DNA of 64,000 nucleotides from Streptomyces cinnabarinus. GTDB lineage: Bacteria > Actinomycetota > Actinomycetes > Streptomycetales > Streptomycetaceae. The notes under the pieces are model-generated. The model was given only the letters and a program-made list of their open reading frames with translations, was not told the DNA's origin and did not search any database. Both the position numbers and the translations under genes were made by a program. This document shows positions 1-9,036 of this stretch, piece by piece. The DNA lies in contig NZ_CP114413.1 in NCBI RefSeq assembly GCF_027270315.1, forward strand, positions 8,308,001 to 8,372,000. Reading direction: 5' to 3'. How positions within the stretch are numbered: the stretch's first letter is position 1; each line of letters begins with the position of its first letter.

Positions 1-92
1 TAACGGTGTACTAAGGCTCCCTTAAGGAGGTAGAGTCGCGATCTTCGGCCGGTGGAAGCCCGTCCGGAGTCCCCTTGAGGCTGCCGACGACC

Positions 93-851
93 ATGAACCC
101 CGACGCCACTCCCGCACAGCTCCGCCTCGACCGCGCCCTGGACGGCCTGGCCGTCACCTTCCGCGGAATGACCGCCCCGAGCGACGAGAACCAGTGCGAG
201 TGCCACTGGGGCAGCGACGAAGAGCTGACCCTGCTCAAGACCCCTGACGTGGAGCTGGACCCGGATCTGCTCCGCCGGACCTGGGACGCCCCCGACTGGC
301 ACGACCACGGCGCCGTGCTGCGCCGCATCCTGCCCCAGTTCGCCCGGGAACTGGTCGCCGGCCGGGTGGAGCCGATGTTCGGCATGTACGAGGTCGGCCG
401 GTCCTTCATGCGCGGCCACTGGCGGGAGTGGCCCGCGCGGCAGAGCGGTGCCGTATGGGAGTTCCTGTACGCCTGGTGGTCCCGCAGCCTGCTGGATCCG
501 GAGCCCGTCGTGCCCGTGCACGAGCTGTTCGCGCTGTGCGCGGAGGCGTCCGGCACGCTCACCCCCTGGCTGGGCGTCTGGGAGGCGCTCCACCACCCCG
601 TCACCGACCGGCACTTGGCGCTGGCGGTGGACGAATGGGAGTACGAGCTGCTGGTCGACGAGCTGCCCTGGGACTCCTGGCACGACCGGGAGGCGCTGCG
701 CACCGAACTCGCCGACTGGCTCGTCCGGTGCGCCCCGGAGCGGTTGCGCGCGGTCGACGCGTCCGAGGAACTCCTGCACTACGTACGCCTGATAGGGCTC
801 AGAGGTTCCGACCGCTGGGACGATCCGCACTTCCCGAACCACACCTACTGA
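93..851 (+). CDS. Uncharacterised 252-residue protein
   Basis: I do not recognise a family. The product is soluble, acidic and rich in tryptophan, with no signal peptide or membrane segment. A Cys-Glu-Cys-His cluster sits at residues 35-38, and a Trp-rich stretch (EFLYAWWSRSL) lies in the middle. I chose the ATG at 93; an in-frame TTG at 75 would add six residues, and a weak GAGG at 77-80 fits the ATG only loosely. The frame stays open over its whole length and ends ten bases from a convergent acetyltransferase gene. No function is proposed. Confidence 0.7.
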   Translation: MNPDATPAQLRLDRALDGLAVTFRGMTAPSDENQCECHWGSDEELTLLKTPDVELDPDLLRRTWDAPDWHDHGAVLRRILPQFARELVAGRVEPMFGMYEVGRSFMRGHWREWPARQSGAVWEFLYAWWSRSLLDPEPVVPVHELFALCAEASGTLTPWLGVWEALHHPVTDRHLALAVDEWEYELLVDELPWDSWHDREALRTELADWLVRCAPERLRAVDASEELLHYVRLIGLRGSDRWDDPHFPNHTY

Positions 852-861
852 GAGCGCAGGG

Positions 862-1788
862 TCAGCTCAGGACCGTCTCCCAGGTGTCCACGGCGTAGTG
901 GACCGTCATGCCCTGCCGGGCGTACAGGCCCGGCGCGCCGGTGGTGTTGCCGGTGTCCACGCCGAGGCCCACCGTGTCCCGTCCCCGGGCGGCGAAGGCC
1001 GCGAAGGCGTGCCGCAGCAGCAGTCCGCCAAGCCCCTGGGCGCGGGCCTCGCGCAGCACCCCGACGCTGCGGATCCAGCCCATGGCCTCACGGTCGTCGC
1101 GGGCGAGGAGGAAGCCCACGTCCCCGGCCTCCTCGGTGCTCACCAGCCACACCAGGGACCAGTCGAGCTTCTCGGCGTCCACGTCGTGCAGCCACTGCTC
1201 GTAGGCGCGCGGCTGGAAGTCGAAGTGCTCGGCGAAGGTGGCCTGGTACAGGGCGTGGACCCGCTCGCGGTCCGCCTCGTCGGCACACACCCGCAGCCGT
1301 ACTCCGGCCGGGACCCGCGGGGCGCCGTCCTCGGCGGGATCCACCCGGCGGTGCAGCACGTGATAGCGCCGTACGACGGACCAGCCGCGCTCGCGGATCA
1401 GCTCGGTGTCCAGGGTCGGCTCGGTGTTGAGGTGGAGGTGGAGCACGGCCTGGGACGCGCCGTTCGCGTGCGCCCTGGCCAGGGCCCGGGTCTCCAGCGC
1501 CGTGAACAGCTGCTGCCCGGCCTCCTGGTGGTCGGGCAGCACATAGTGGTCGGCGTCGATGCGCTCGCCGTTCGACTCGTCCCACACCAGCGCGTAGGCC
1601 ACCAGCCGGTCCCCGTGGAAGGCCAGCCAGGAATCCTGGGAGAGGTCGACCTCGGGGTGCTTGAACTCGGCCTCCACGGTGCTGAGATCGGTCTCCGGGC
1701 GGCCGATCTCGATCAGATCGACCTGGTTGAGCAGGTCGGTGACGGCGGGTGCGTCGGCGGGTTCGGCGGGGCGGACGGCGTAGGACAT
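862..1788 (-). CDS. GNAT acetyltransferase with two tandem GNAT domains
   Basis: The 308-residue product looks like two GNAT folds in series. The N-terminal half (about 1-150) is degenerate. The C-terminal half (about 160-308) carries the acetyl-CoA loop pattern RAQGLG after a VGVLREA strand and ends in a typical GLYARQGM segment. Tandem GNATs of this length resemble mycothiol synthase (MshD) in architecture, but nothing here shows the substrate. It most likely moves an acetyl group from acetyl-CoA to a small amine. It stands alone, convergent with the upstream unknown gene. Confidence 0.85.
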   Translation of the reverse strand: MSYAVRPAEPADAPAVTDLLNQVDLIEIGRPETDLSTVEAEFKHPEVDLSQDSWLAFHGDRLVAYALVWDESNGERIDADHYVLPDHQEAGQQLFTALETRALARAHANGASQAVLHLHLNTEPTLDTELIRERGWSVVRRYHVLHRRVDPAEDGAPRVPAGVRLRVCADEADRERVHALYQATFAEHFDFQPRAYEQWLHDVDAEKLDWSLVWLVSTEEAGDVGFLLARDDREAMGWIRSVGVLREARAQGLGGLLLRHAFAAFAARGRDTVGLGVDTGNTTGAPGLYARQGMTVHYAVDTWETVLS

Positions 1789-1835
1789 GGGGCCAGGGTC
1801 CGGTCACCGGACGGCCGACTGCAAACGGTTATCGC

Positions 1836-2261
1836 TCAGGCGTCCTCGACGGTGACCCGGACCGGCGTACCGGCCTCGATGGTGCGGCTGACCGTGCAGA
1901 GGCGGTCGTGGGAGGTCTTCACTGCGCGGGGGAGGATCGCGCGGGCGCGGTCGCCGCCCTCGCCCTCGGGGAAGGTGACGGAGAAGCCGACCTCCAGGTC
2001 GGTCATCCGGTTGCCCTGCTCGTCGCTGACCTTGTGGCCGGTCACGGTGACGGTGAAGCGGCCGGGCTCGGCGTGCCGGGTGGTGGCGACGTCGACATCG
2101 GCCATGGTGCAGCCGCCGATCGCGGCGAGCAGCAGCTCGACCGGGGTGAAGTCGGCGCCCTCGGTGCCGAACTCGATCGTGCCACCGCGGGCGTTGACCG
2201 CGGTGAAGTGGCCGGAGGAGGCGCGCTCGACGGTGACGGAGCGCAGGGAGTTGTCGGTCAT
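1836..2261 (-). CDS. OsmC family peroxiredoxin-like protein
   Basis: The 141-residue protein has the OsmC/Ohr fold signature: a segment ending in PVELLLAAIGGCT with Cys51, and a second cysteine (Cys122) near the C terminus. In the family these two cysteines reduce organic hydroperoxides through a thiol cycle in the cytoplasm. The length is normal. The gene lies 47 bases from the start of the minus-strand acetyltransferase and may be cotranscribed with it. Ohr and OsmC cannot be told apart with certainty by eye. Confidence 0.88.
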   Translation of the reverse strand: MTDNSLRSVTVERASSGHFTAVNARGGTIEFGTEGADFTPVELLLAAIGGCTMADVDVATTRHAEPGRFTVTVTGHKVSDEQGNRMTDLEVGFSVTFPEGEGGDRARAILPRAVKTSHDRLCTVSRTIEAGTPVRVTVEDA

Positions 2262-2394
2262 GCCGCCGACCCTAATCGCGCGCGGCCGTGCGGCAGGCGG
2301 GGACGCACCCGCGGGAAAACAGGTGGACGCGCCCGAGGAGGATCACCTACGGTGTGATCATCACGCCTTGAGACGACGGAAGGAGGCGAGTGCC

Positions 2395-2451
2395 GTGCAG
2401 TTCACCCTCTCCAGCGCTCCCCTCACCGCTGTCCCGGCGTGCTTCGTGTGA
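2395..2451 (+). CDS. Possible 18-residue leader peptide ahead of the acetyltransferase gene
   Basis: A strong ribosome-binding site, AGGAGG at 2381-2386, lies eight bases before GTG 2395. It opens an 18-codon frame (MQFTLSSAPLTAVPACFV) that ends in TGA at 2449. The next gene starts 50 bases further on with its own GGAGGA. The spacing suits a translated leader, possibly attenuating, but no run of regulatory codons is obvious. It may also be chance. Confidence 0.35.
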   Translation: MQFTLSSAPLTAVPACFV

Positions 2452-2500
2452 TCCGGCCGGGAGCGCTCTTCGCAGCCTTTCATCCCGGAGGAATCCACCC

Positions 2501-3400
2501 ATGACCGATCTGGTCATCCGTTCGCTCGACGAGAGCGACGCCCATCTCTTCGACACCCTGCCCGACCCGCTGGGCGCGAGTGAGGCGCACCGCGCCACCG
2601 TGCACCGCCCCGACTGGAAGCGCGTGGCCCTGCGCGACGGCGAGGTCGTCGCGCGCGGCGCCTGGTGGGGCGGCCCCGACGCCACGGAGCCCCTGCTCGT
2701 CAACTGGTTCGACGTGGCCGAGGGCGAGGAGGAGGCGGGGGCCGAACTCCTGCGCTCCGCGCCGTGGCAGGTCGAGCTGGAGTTCAACCTGCCCGCAGGC
2801 TGGCGCGACGACACGGCCGTGAGCGCCGCCGCCGAGACCCGCTTCGCGGCCGCCCGCGCCGCCGGATACGACCTCCTCGTCGAGCGCTACCTGTACCGCT
2901 GGACCCCGGACTGCGGGCTCCCCGAGCGGCCCGGACGGCTCGTCTTCGCACCCGAGCCCGACGACGGCGTCTTCTTCGACCTGCTGCGCCGCATCCACTC
3001 CGTCACCCTGGACGCCCACGCGTTGAAGGCCATCGAGCAGGGTGGCCTCGACCAGGCGGCCCAGGAGGAGCTGGACTTCTTCAACTGGTGCCCCTCCCCG
3101 CGCGAGTGGTGGCAGATCGCCCGCACTCCGGAGGGCGAGACCGTGGGCATCCACATCCCGGGGCGCAACATGACCTCGCCCGTCATCGGCTTCATCGGGG
3201 TCGTGCCGGAACAGCGCGGCCACGGCTACGCCTACGATCTCCTCGCGGAGTGCACGAACTTCCTCGCGGAAGAGGGCGCCGAGTTCATCAGCGGCGCCAC
3301 CGACCAGGGCAACTTCCCGATGGCCGCGAACTTCACCAAGGCCGGCCACCCCGTGGTCCGGGAGCGTATCGACTTCCACATCCCGGGCCGGACGCGGTAA
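2501..3400 (+). CDS. GNAT family N-acetyltransferase
   Basis: The 299-residue product has a GNAT domain in its C-terminal third: the strand VIGFIGVVPEQRGHGYAYDLL includes the acetyl-CoA motif QRGHGYA, followed by a segment ending NFTKAGH. The N-terminal half looks like a second, decayed GNAT unit. I chose ATG 2501 because GGAGGA lies just upstream (about 2488-2493); an open frame extends further 5' but has no such site. It is probably an acetyl-CoA-dependent transferase of unknown substrate. A perfect hairpin follows the stop codon. Confidence 0.85.
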   Translation: MTDLVIRSLDESDAHLFDTLPDPLGASEAHRATVHRPDWKRVALRDGEVVARGAWWGGPDATEPLLVNWFDVAEGEEEAGAELLRSAPWQVELEFNLPAGWRDDTAVSAAAETRFAAARAAGYDLLVERYLYRWTPDCGLPERPGRLVFAPEPDDGVFFDLLRRIHSVTLDAHALKAIEQGGLDQAAQEELDFFNWCPSPREWWQIARTPEGETVGIHIPGRNMTSPVIGFIGVVPEQRGHGYAYDLLAECTNFLAEEGAEFISGATDQGNFPMAANFTKAGHPVVRERIDFHIPGRTR

Positions 3401-3410
3401 CAGGCCTGCT

Positions 3411-3445
3411 GTCAGTGCCGGATGCGATGCTGATCCGGCACTGAC
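3411..3445 (+). terminator. Perfect 13-bp hairpin after the acetyltransferase gene
   Basis: GTCAGTGCCGGAT at 3411-3423 is exactly repaired by ATCCGGCACTGAC at 3433-3445 with a 9-base loop. It begins ten bases after the stop at 3400. There is no U tract, as is common for terminators in high-GC actinobacteria. Confidence 0.75.
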
Positions 3446-3467
3446 AGTGGCGGCGTACGGAGGCACG

Positions 3468-3791
3468 GTGGGATTCCAGGGCGCGGTGTGGCAGGTCCGC
3501 AGCGGTGACGGAACGGTCGGGGAGATCGGCATCGACGAGGCCGACTTCCCCTGGCTGTCGGGTCACTTCACCCCGGGTCCCGCCTACCCTTCCGTACGCG
3601 AGCTGTTCGACCGCGAACTCGCCCTGCTGGAACGGGTCGACGAGCACATGGAGGAGTGGGAGGCGGTGTACGCCGAGATCGAGCGGCGCGTCACCCTCTC
3701 CTCCCCGGACGGGCCGGTCGCCGAGTTCCTGCTGCACATCGACGGCGACCGGGCCTGGTTCCGGTGGAGCGACGAGCCCTTTGAGGACTGA
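3468..3791 (+). CDS. Uncharacterised acidic 107-residue protein
   Basis: A small soluble protein rich in Asp and Glu and ending in a WFRWSDEPFED tail. I see no known motif. I chose GTG 3468 because GGAGG at 3459-3463 precedes it. The earlier GTG at 3447 would start one base beyond the upstream hairpin with no ribosome-binding site. It ends 11 bases from a convergent oxidoreductase gene. Confidence 0.65.
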   Translation: MGFQGAVWQVRSGDGTVGEIGIDEADFPWLSGHFTPGPAYPSVRELFDRELALLERVDEHMEEWEAVYAEIERRVTLSSPDGPVAEFLLHIDGDRAWFRWSDEPFED

Positions 3792-3802
3792 GGGGGACCG
3801 AC

Positions 3803-4690
3803 TCAGCCGGCTGCGGCCAGCAGCGCGTCGGCCTCGGCGAGGATCTCGGTGACGCGCAGCCCGAACGCCGCGTCGCAGGGATGCGGACGGCCCGTGCGGA
3901 CGGTGGCGAGCAGAGCGTCCGTCGCCCGCGCGAAGGCCGGTACGGCGCCGTGCGCGCTCGCCGGGAGACGCGTCACGCCGCTCTCGCCGCGCAGCTCCAC
4001 GCCGGATCCGGCGGCGGCAGCCGGGGCGGTCAGGCTCAGCGTCAGCGCGCTCGACGCGCCACCGGCGTGCTCCAGCACCAGATGCGCGGTGTCCCCGGGC
4101 CCGTGCGCGGCCGCCGCCACCCGCCGGACCTCCCCGAGCACCGGCAGCAGCACCGACAGGGCGTGCGGGCCCACGTCCCAAAGGGCGCCCTTCTCCCGCC
4201 GCCACGGCGAGTTCGCGAACGGGCTGTCGGCGCCGCTGAACACCGAGCCCAGCCACTGCGCGTGCGCGGTGAACCAGCCCCCCGCCGCGGCCTGTTCGGC
4301 GATCCACTCCTCGGTCTCCGGCTGGAACCGGGTGGTGAAGAACACCACGGACGCGACTCCGGCGTCCGTGGCGGCCTCGGCCACCGCCCGCCCCTGTCCG
4401 ACCGTCGTCGCCAGCGGCTTGTCCAGCAGGAGGTGACAGCCGGCTCTGGCCGCCCGTACCGCCAGCTCGGCCTGCACGGCCGGCGGCAGCGCCACGGCGA
4501 CCGCGTCCACCTCGGCGAACAGCGCGTCGACGTCGTCGTAGGCCCGAATGCCGTGCCGGCCGGCGAGTTCCTTCGCCGCGTCCGCGCGGCGGCCCCACAC
4601 CCCGACGAAGTCCACTTCCGCGTGCCCGTCGAGGGCCGGTGCATGGGCCAGTTGCGCCCACGGGCCAGTGCCGAGCAGTCCGATGCGCAT
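3803..4690 (-). CDS. Gfo/Idh/MocA family NAD(P)-dependent oxidoreductase
   Basis: The 295-residue protein starts with the dinucleotide-binding motif GLLGTGPWA (residues 4-12). It carries the family's DKPLA motif (usually EKP) around residue 90, which places the catalytic lysine. The C-terminal half is the alpha/beta dimerisation and substrate domain. Members oxidise or reduce sugars, inositols or related polyols; the substrate cannot be read here. It is transcribed away from the secreted hydrolase gene, with a shared 240-base upstream region. Confidence 0.88.
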   Translation of the reverse strand: MRIGLLGTGPWAQLAHAPALDGHAEVDFVGVWGRRADAAKELAGRHGIRAYDDVDALFAEVDAVAVALPPAVQAELAVRAARAGCHLLLDKPLATTVGQGRAVAEAATDAGVASVVFFTTRFQPETEEWIAEQAAAGGWFTAHAQWLGSVFSGADSPFANSPWRREKGALWDVGPHALSVLLPVLGEVRRVAAAAHGPGDTAHLVLEHAGGASSALTLSLTAPAAAAGSGVELRGESGVTRLPASAHGAVPAFARATDALLATVRTGRPHPCDAAFGLRVTEILAEADALLAAAG

Positions 4691-4930
4691 AACCGTCGCC
4701 TCTCCACGCTGCCGTAACGGTGACGATCGAGCGTTTCACACCGACCCGGTCCCGGAGCAAGCCGGGCGGCCCGGAGCGCGGCCGGAACCGGGCCCACGAG
4801 ACCGGTGACATTGCCGGTCCCCGGCGCGGCGCCGGGCGCCCACAGTGGCACCGCCAGTCCACCGGCGGCGCCCGGCGGCGCGGTACGTCCCCTGCCGCCC
4901 CGTCCGCCACGACAGAGAGGACGACTCGTC

Positions 4931-5848
4931 GTGCAGCTCCACCCCCACACGAGGAACCCCCACACCAGGCCCCGCAGGGCCGGCCGGCTCGCCGCCGCGG
5001 CGGCGGCCCTCGCCGCGCTCCTCGGGCTCGGTACCCTCACCGGTCCCGGCGCCCACGCCGCGGACAACCCCTACGAGCGGGGCCCCGCGCCGACCACCGC
5101 GAGCATCGAGGCGGCGCGCGGCTCCTACGCGGTCTCGCAGACGTCCGTGTCCTCGCTCGCCGTCACCGGGTTCGGCGGCGGCACGATCTACTACCCGACC
5201 AGCACCAGCGACGGCACCTTCGGCGCCGTGGCGATCTCGCCCGGGTACACCGCCTACGAGTCCTCGATCGCCTGGCTGGGCCCGCGCCTGGCCTCGCAGG
5301 GCTTCGTGGTGTTCACCATCGACACCCTCACCACCCTCGACCAGCCCGACTCGCGGGGCCGTCAACTCCTCGCCGCTCTCGACTACTTGACGGAGCGCAG
5401 CTCGGTGCGCGGCCGGGTCGACAGCAGCCGGCTCGGCGTCATGGGCCACTCCATGGGCGGGGGCGGCAGCCTGGAGGCCGCGAAGTCCCGGCCGTCGCTC
5501 CAGGCGGCGATCCCGCTCACGCCGTGGAACACCGACAAGACCTGGCCCGAACTCAGCACACCCACACTGATCTTCGGAGCCGACGGCGACAGCATCGCCC
5601 CGGTCGCCAGCCACGCCGAGCCCTTCTACAGCAGCCTGTCCGCCGGCCTGGACCGCGCCTATCTGGAGCTGAACGGCGCCACCCACTTCACTCCCAACTC
5701 GTCCGACACGACCATCGCGAAGTACAGCGTGTCCTGGCTCAAGCGGTTCATCGACAACGACACCCGCTATGAGCAGTTCCTCTGCCCGCTGCCCCGGCCG
5801 AGCTCGACCATCGAGGAGTACCGGGGCAACTGCCCGCACACCGGATGA
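4931..5848 (+). CDS. Secreted cutinase / PET-hydrolase-like polyester hydrolase
   Basis: The 305-residue precursor has a 43-residue Sec-type signal (ending AHA) and a mature start ADNPYERGP, as in Thermobifida cutinases and LCC. The catalytic triad is Ser174 in GHSMGGGGS, Asp220 in GADGDS and His252 in NGATHF. Tyr106 and Met175 fit the oxyanion hole, and Trp199 sits in PLTPWNTDKTW as in known polyester hydrolases. Two C-terminal cysteines (QFLC and NCP) match the single conserved disulfide. The enzyme should hydrolyse aliphatic and perhaps aromatic polyesters or lipids outside the cell. GTG 4931 was chosen because it gives a clean signal peptide. It is monocistronic. Confidence 0.93.
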   Translation: MQLHPHTRNPHTRPRRAGRLAAAAAALAALLGLGTLTGPGAHAADNPYERGPAPTTASIEAARGSYAVSQTSVSSLAVTGFGGGTIYYPTSTSDGTFGAVAISPGYTAYESSIAWLGPRLASQGFVVFTIDTLTTLDQPDSRGRQLLAALDYLTERSSVRGRVDSSRLGVMGHSMGGGGSLEAAKSRPSLQAAIPLTPWNTDKTWPELSTPTLIFGADGDSIAPVASHAEPFYSSLSAGLDRAYLELNGATHFTPNSSDTTIAKYSVSWLKRFIDNDTRYEQFLCPLPRPSSTIEEYRGNCPHTG

Positions 5849-5950
5849 TGTTGTGCCCCCGCACGGCCGCCGCCCGGCATGCCTGGGCGGCGGCACACTC
5901 GTCGTGCACCCACGGTGCGCGGGGCGTTACGCGTAAGTAACCTCGCGGGA

Positions 5951-7405
5951 ATGACCGATGACGGGAGCGGGCGGGCGGTGGACCGCGGGCGGGCCGAACT
6001 CGCCCGTGGGCGTGTGCAGTTGGGGGACGGGCCGGTCGACGATGCCCGGGAGACCCTGCTGCTGGCGGTCTCCCTGCTCGCGGCCGAGGAGCCGGAGCAG
6101 GCGGAGGCCGCCCGGCTCGGCGCGGTGGACGCGGCGTGGGCCGCGGGGGACCTGGCGGGGTGCCTCAAGGCACTCGACGGACCCGGTGCGGACCGGTCCG
6201 GTGGCACGGCGGACTACCGCGCCGGGGTGCGGGCCCTGCTGGAGCAGCGGCCCGACCGGGCGGCGGGGCCGCTGGGGCGGGTCATGGCCCACCCGGACGA
6301 CCGGCCCGAGCATCTGCTGCGCTCCGCGGTCGCGGCCCTGCTGCTCGGCGATGTCGTGGTGGCCCGCCGCGCCGGTGCCCGCGCCCTCGCCGTGGCCCGG
6401 GACCGGGACTCCGCCGCGCTCCAGTCCCGGGCCCTCGAGTACCTCGCCTACGCCGAACTGCGCGCCGGACGGCACGCCCAGGCCCGCACCCACGCCGAGG
6501 AAGGCGTGCGGACCGCGCGGCGCGCCGGCCGGGGCAACACCGCGGCCCATCACCAGGCCATGCTGGCCCTGGCCGCGTCCCTCGTCGGTGACCGGGGCAC
6601 CGTCACGGCACACGCCGCCGGCGCGCTCACCACGGCCTGCAGACACGGCCTGGCGCAGGCGGCGACGCTGGCGGAGTGGGCGGTGGCCCGTACCGACCTC
6701 GGCTGCGGCCGCCCCCTCGACGCCGCCGACCGGCTCGGGCCGCTGGTGCTCCCCGGGGCGCGGCGCGGCCATTTCGCGGTCTGGATGCTCGCCGTGCCCT
6801 GCTTCGTGGAGGCCGCCGTGCTCGCCGGGCGCCCGGCGGAGGCGGGGGCCGTCGTGGGTGATTTCGCGCGGTGGGCCGAGCTGGGGGCCGATCCGCACGC
6901 ACCCGCCCAGCTGGCCCGCTGCCGAGCGCTGCTGGCGCCCGCGGACCGGGCCGACGAGCTGTATCTGCGGGCGCTGGCCCGGCACGACGCGACCGGCGGG
7001 GACTTCGAGCGGGCCCGCACCGAGCTGCTGCACGGCAAATGGCTGCGGCGCCGCAGACGGCTGCGGGAGGCGCGGGCCCGGCTCGGGGCCGCACTGGTCG
7101 GGTTCGAGCGGTGCGGGGCGCGGGCCTGGGCCGAGCAGACCCGCGGGGAGCTGCGGGCCAACGGGGTCGCGGGGCGGCACGGGGCGGGCGGCGAGCGGCC
7201 GACCGGCGAGGAGCTGGCCCGGCTGACCCCGCAGCAGCTGCGGATCGCCCGCCATGTCGCCGAGGGGGCCACCAACCGGGAGGTCGCCCTGCGCCTCGCG
7301 GTCAGCACCCGCACCGTCGACTACCACCTGCGCAATGTCTTCGCCACGCTCGGCGTGCGGTCCCGGATGGAGCTGGCCCGCATGGTCGATCAGCAGGGCC
7401 GATGA
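5951..7405 (+). CDS. LuxR-type regulator without an ATPase domain
   Basis: The 484-residue product is a long alpha-helical, TPR-like region followed by a C-terminal LuxR helix-turn-helix at residues 425-484 (LTPQQLRIARHVAEG to the TVDYHLRNVF recognition helix). It resembles the C-terminal half of LAL regulators (LLHGKWLRRRRRLREARARL) but has no Walker motifs, so the AAA module is missing. The partial gene at the right edge of the window shows the same design. ATG 5951 was chosen over an upstream in-frame extension of low complexity. The target is unknown. Confidence 0.85.
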   Translation: MTDDGSGRAVDRGRAELARGRVQLGDGPVDDARETLLLAVSLLAAEEPEQAEAARLGAVDAAWAAGDLAGCLKALDGPGADRSGGTADYRAGVRALLEQRPDRAAGPLGRVMAHPDDRPEHLLRSAVAALLLGDVVVARRAGARALAVARDRDSAALQSRALEYLAYAELRAGRHAQARTHAEEGVRTARRAGRGNTAAHHQAMLALAASLVGDRGTVTAHAAGALTTACRHGLAQAATLAEWAVARTDLGCGRPLDAADRLGPLVLPGARRGHFAVWMLAVPCFVEAAVLAGRPAEAGAVVGDFARWAELGADPHAPAQLARCRALLAPADRADELYLRALARHDATGGDFERARTELLHGKWLRRRRRLREARARLGAALVGFERCGARAWAEQTRGELRANGVAGRHGAGGERPTGEELARLTPQQLRIARHVAEGATNREVALRLAVSTRTVDYHLRNVFATLGVRSRMELARMVDQQGR

Positions 7406-7617
7406 CGGCCGACGTGCGGTTCTGTGGGGGGTTGGAGGAAAAAAGAACGGTGCACGACCCTAGGGACCGACCGGACGGTATGTCATCCTGCGGGGCAGGA
7501 CGAGTCGGGCGGCCACCGCCGCCGTACGGGCTACCCCGGCGACACGGCCGACCGGATACCGCAGAGTCTCCCGGCACGGGCGCACCGCCGGGAGTCCGAG
7601 GTTGTGGGAGGACCGCG

Positions 7618-8898
7618 ATGCATCCTGCCGTACGGACACGCGCGATGATCCGCACCGGACCGGTGCCCGTTCCGCAGCCGCGGACCGGGCGCCGGCGGTC
7701 GCTGATCGACGCCGACGCGTTGCGTGTCCTGCACCGGGCCGCGCGCGTGATCATCGAGGACCTGCCGGGCCTCACCGACCGGCTGGTGGCGGTGGTCCAG
7801 GAGCAGGAGGACGCCTACCGGACCGCGCTGGAGACCGACTACGCGGGCACCTGGCAGGAGGTGCACCGCTCGCTGCGGCACAGCGTGCTCTCGCTGCTCG
7901 ACCCGCGCGCCAACCGGGACGCGGCCCGCCGGTGCTCCTGGAAGATCGGCGTGCGCCGGGCGGAGCAGGGGGTGCCCCTGGACGCCCTGCTGCACGCGTT
8001 CCGGCTGGGCGGGTCCCTGGTGTGGCAGCGCCTGGTGGAGGAGACCTCCCGGATGGCGCCCGAGGACGTACGGCTGCTCGTCCATGTGGCGACGGACGTG
8101 TGGAACTTCGTCGACGAGCACTGCACCCTCGTGGCGGACGCCTACCGGCAGGCCGAGCGGCAGCTGGCCTGGCGGCGCGAGAACCGGGTCCGGCTGCTCG
8201 CGGCGGCCCTCCTCGACGGCACCAGCCGCATCGCCGACCTGCCCGAGACCGCCGACGGCCTGGACCTGCCGGAACACGGCCGGTACGTGGTCGTCGCGAT
8301 CGCCGGCGGACGGCCGACGGGCCCCTCGGGCGCCCGCGCCGCCGCCGTACCACCCGGCACCCGCGTGCACTGGCACTCAGGAGTGGAAGTGGACTACGGC
8401 ATCGTCCTGGTCGGCGACGAGGACCCGGAGGGAGACGGGGACCCGGTGGAGGCCCTGGAGCTGACCGCCCCGGGCGGCAAGGTCGGCATCGGCAACGTGG
8501 TCTCGGGCCTGGCCGCGGTGGGCGACGCCCGCCGCCTGGCCGACCTCGCGCTGAGCATCTGCCCGCAGACGGGCGGCACCATCCGGTTGACCGAACACCT
8601 CCCCGAAGCCCTCGTCATCTCCTGCCCCGAACTCGGCGCGACCCTCGCGGACCAGGTCCTGGGACCCCTGCTCCGGCTGGAACCGGCCGACCGTGACGTC
8701 CTCCTGGACACCCTGTCCGCCTGGCTGAGCTGCGACGGATCCGCCCAACGCGCGGGCGAGCGCCTGTACTGCCACCGCAACACGGTCCTCAATCGGCTGA
8801 GGCGTTGCGAGCAGCTGACGGGCCGCTCGCTGGCCCGGCCGCTGGACGTGGTGGAGATCAGCCTGGCGTTGACGGCACGGCGGCTGCTGCGCGGCTGA
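7618..8898 (+). CDS. PucR family transcriptional regulator
   Basis: The 426-residue protein has a helical N-terminal sensor region (about 30-190), a middle GGDEF-like segment, and a C-terminal PucR helix-turn-helix at 360-426 (RLYCHRNTVLNRLRRCEQLTG). The start is well supported by GGGAGG at 7606-7611, six bases before ATG 7618. PucR proteins usually activate catabolic genes in answer to metabolites. It is the last gene before hypX on the same strand, 138 bases away, so it is a candidate regulator of the hydrogenase maturation genes, but this is position only. Confidence 0.88.
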   Translation: MHPAVRTRAMIRTGPVPVPQPRTGRRRSLIDADALRVLHRAARVIIEDLPGLTDRLVAVVQEQEDAYRTALETDYAGTWQEVHRSLRHSVLSLLDPRANRDAARRCSWKIGVRRAEQGVPLDALLHAFRLGGSLVWQRLVEETSRMAPEDVRLLVHVATDVWNFVDEHCTLVADAYRQAERQLAWRRENRVRLLAAALLDGTSRIADLPETADGLDLPEHGRYVVVAIAGGRPTGPSGARAAAVPPGTRVHWHSGVEVDYGIVLVGDEDPEGDGDPVEALELTAPGGKVGIGNVVSGLAAVGDARRLADLALSICPQTGGTIRLTEHLPEALVISCPELGATLADQVLGPLLRLEPADRDVLLDTLSAWLSCDGSAQRAGERLYCHRNTVLNRLRRCEQLTGRSLARPLDVVEISLALTARRLLRG

Positions 8899-9036
8899 GA
8901 CGCCGACGCCACGGGCGGCACGACGCGTGGCCGCCCCGGGAATGCGATCCGGATGGAGGAAGAGACCTGCCGCAGGCCGGCGAAACGCCGTGGTGATTCT
9001 TTCCAGCCCTCCGGAAACCGGCGAGCATCCGGCATC

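Noticed and set aside
1..92. CCTTAAGG palindrome in the first 40 bases as a promoter element
   Set aside because: The upstream context lies outside the window, and an 8-bp palindrome alone is not enough.
898..2451. 517-codon plus-strand frame over the acetyltransferase and OsmC genes
   Set aside because: Antisense to two recognised proteins, with no domain or ribosome-binding site.
8913..8936. Short GGGCGGC/GCCGCCC hairpin after the PucR gene
   Set aside because: Only 7 bp with a 10-base loop in GC-rich DNA, too weak to call a terminator.
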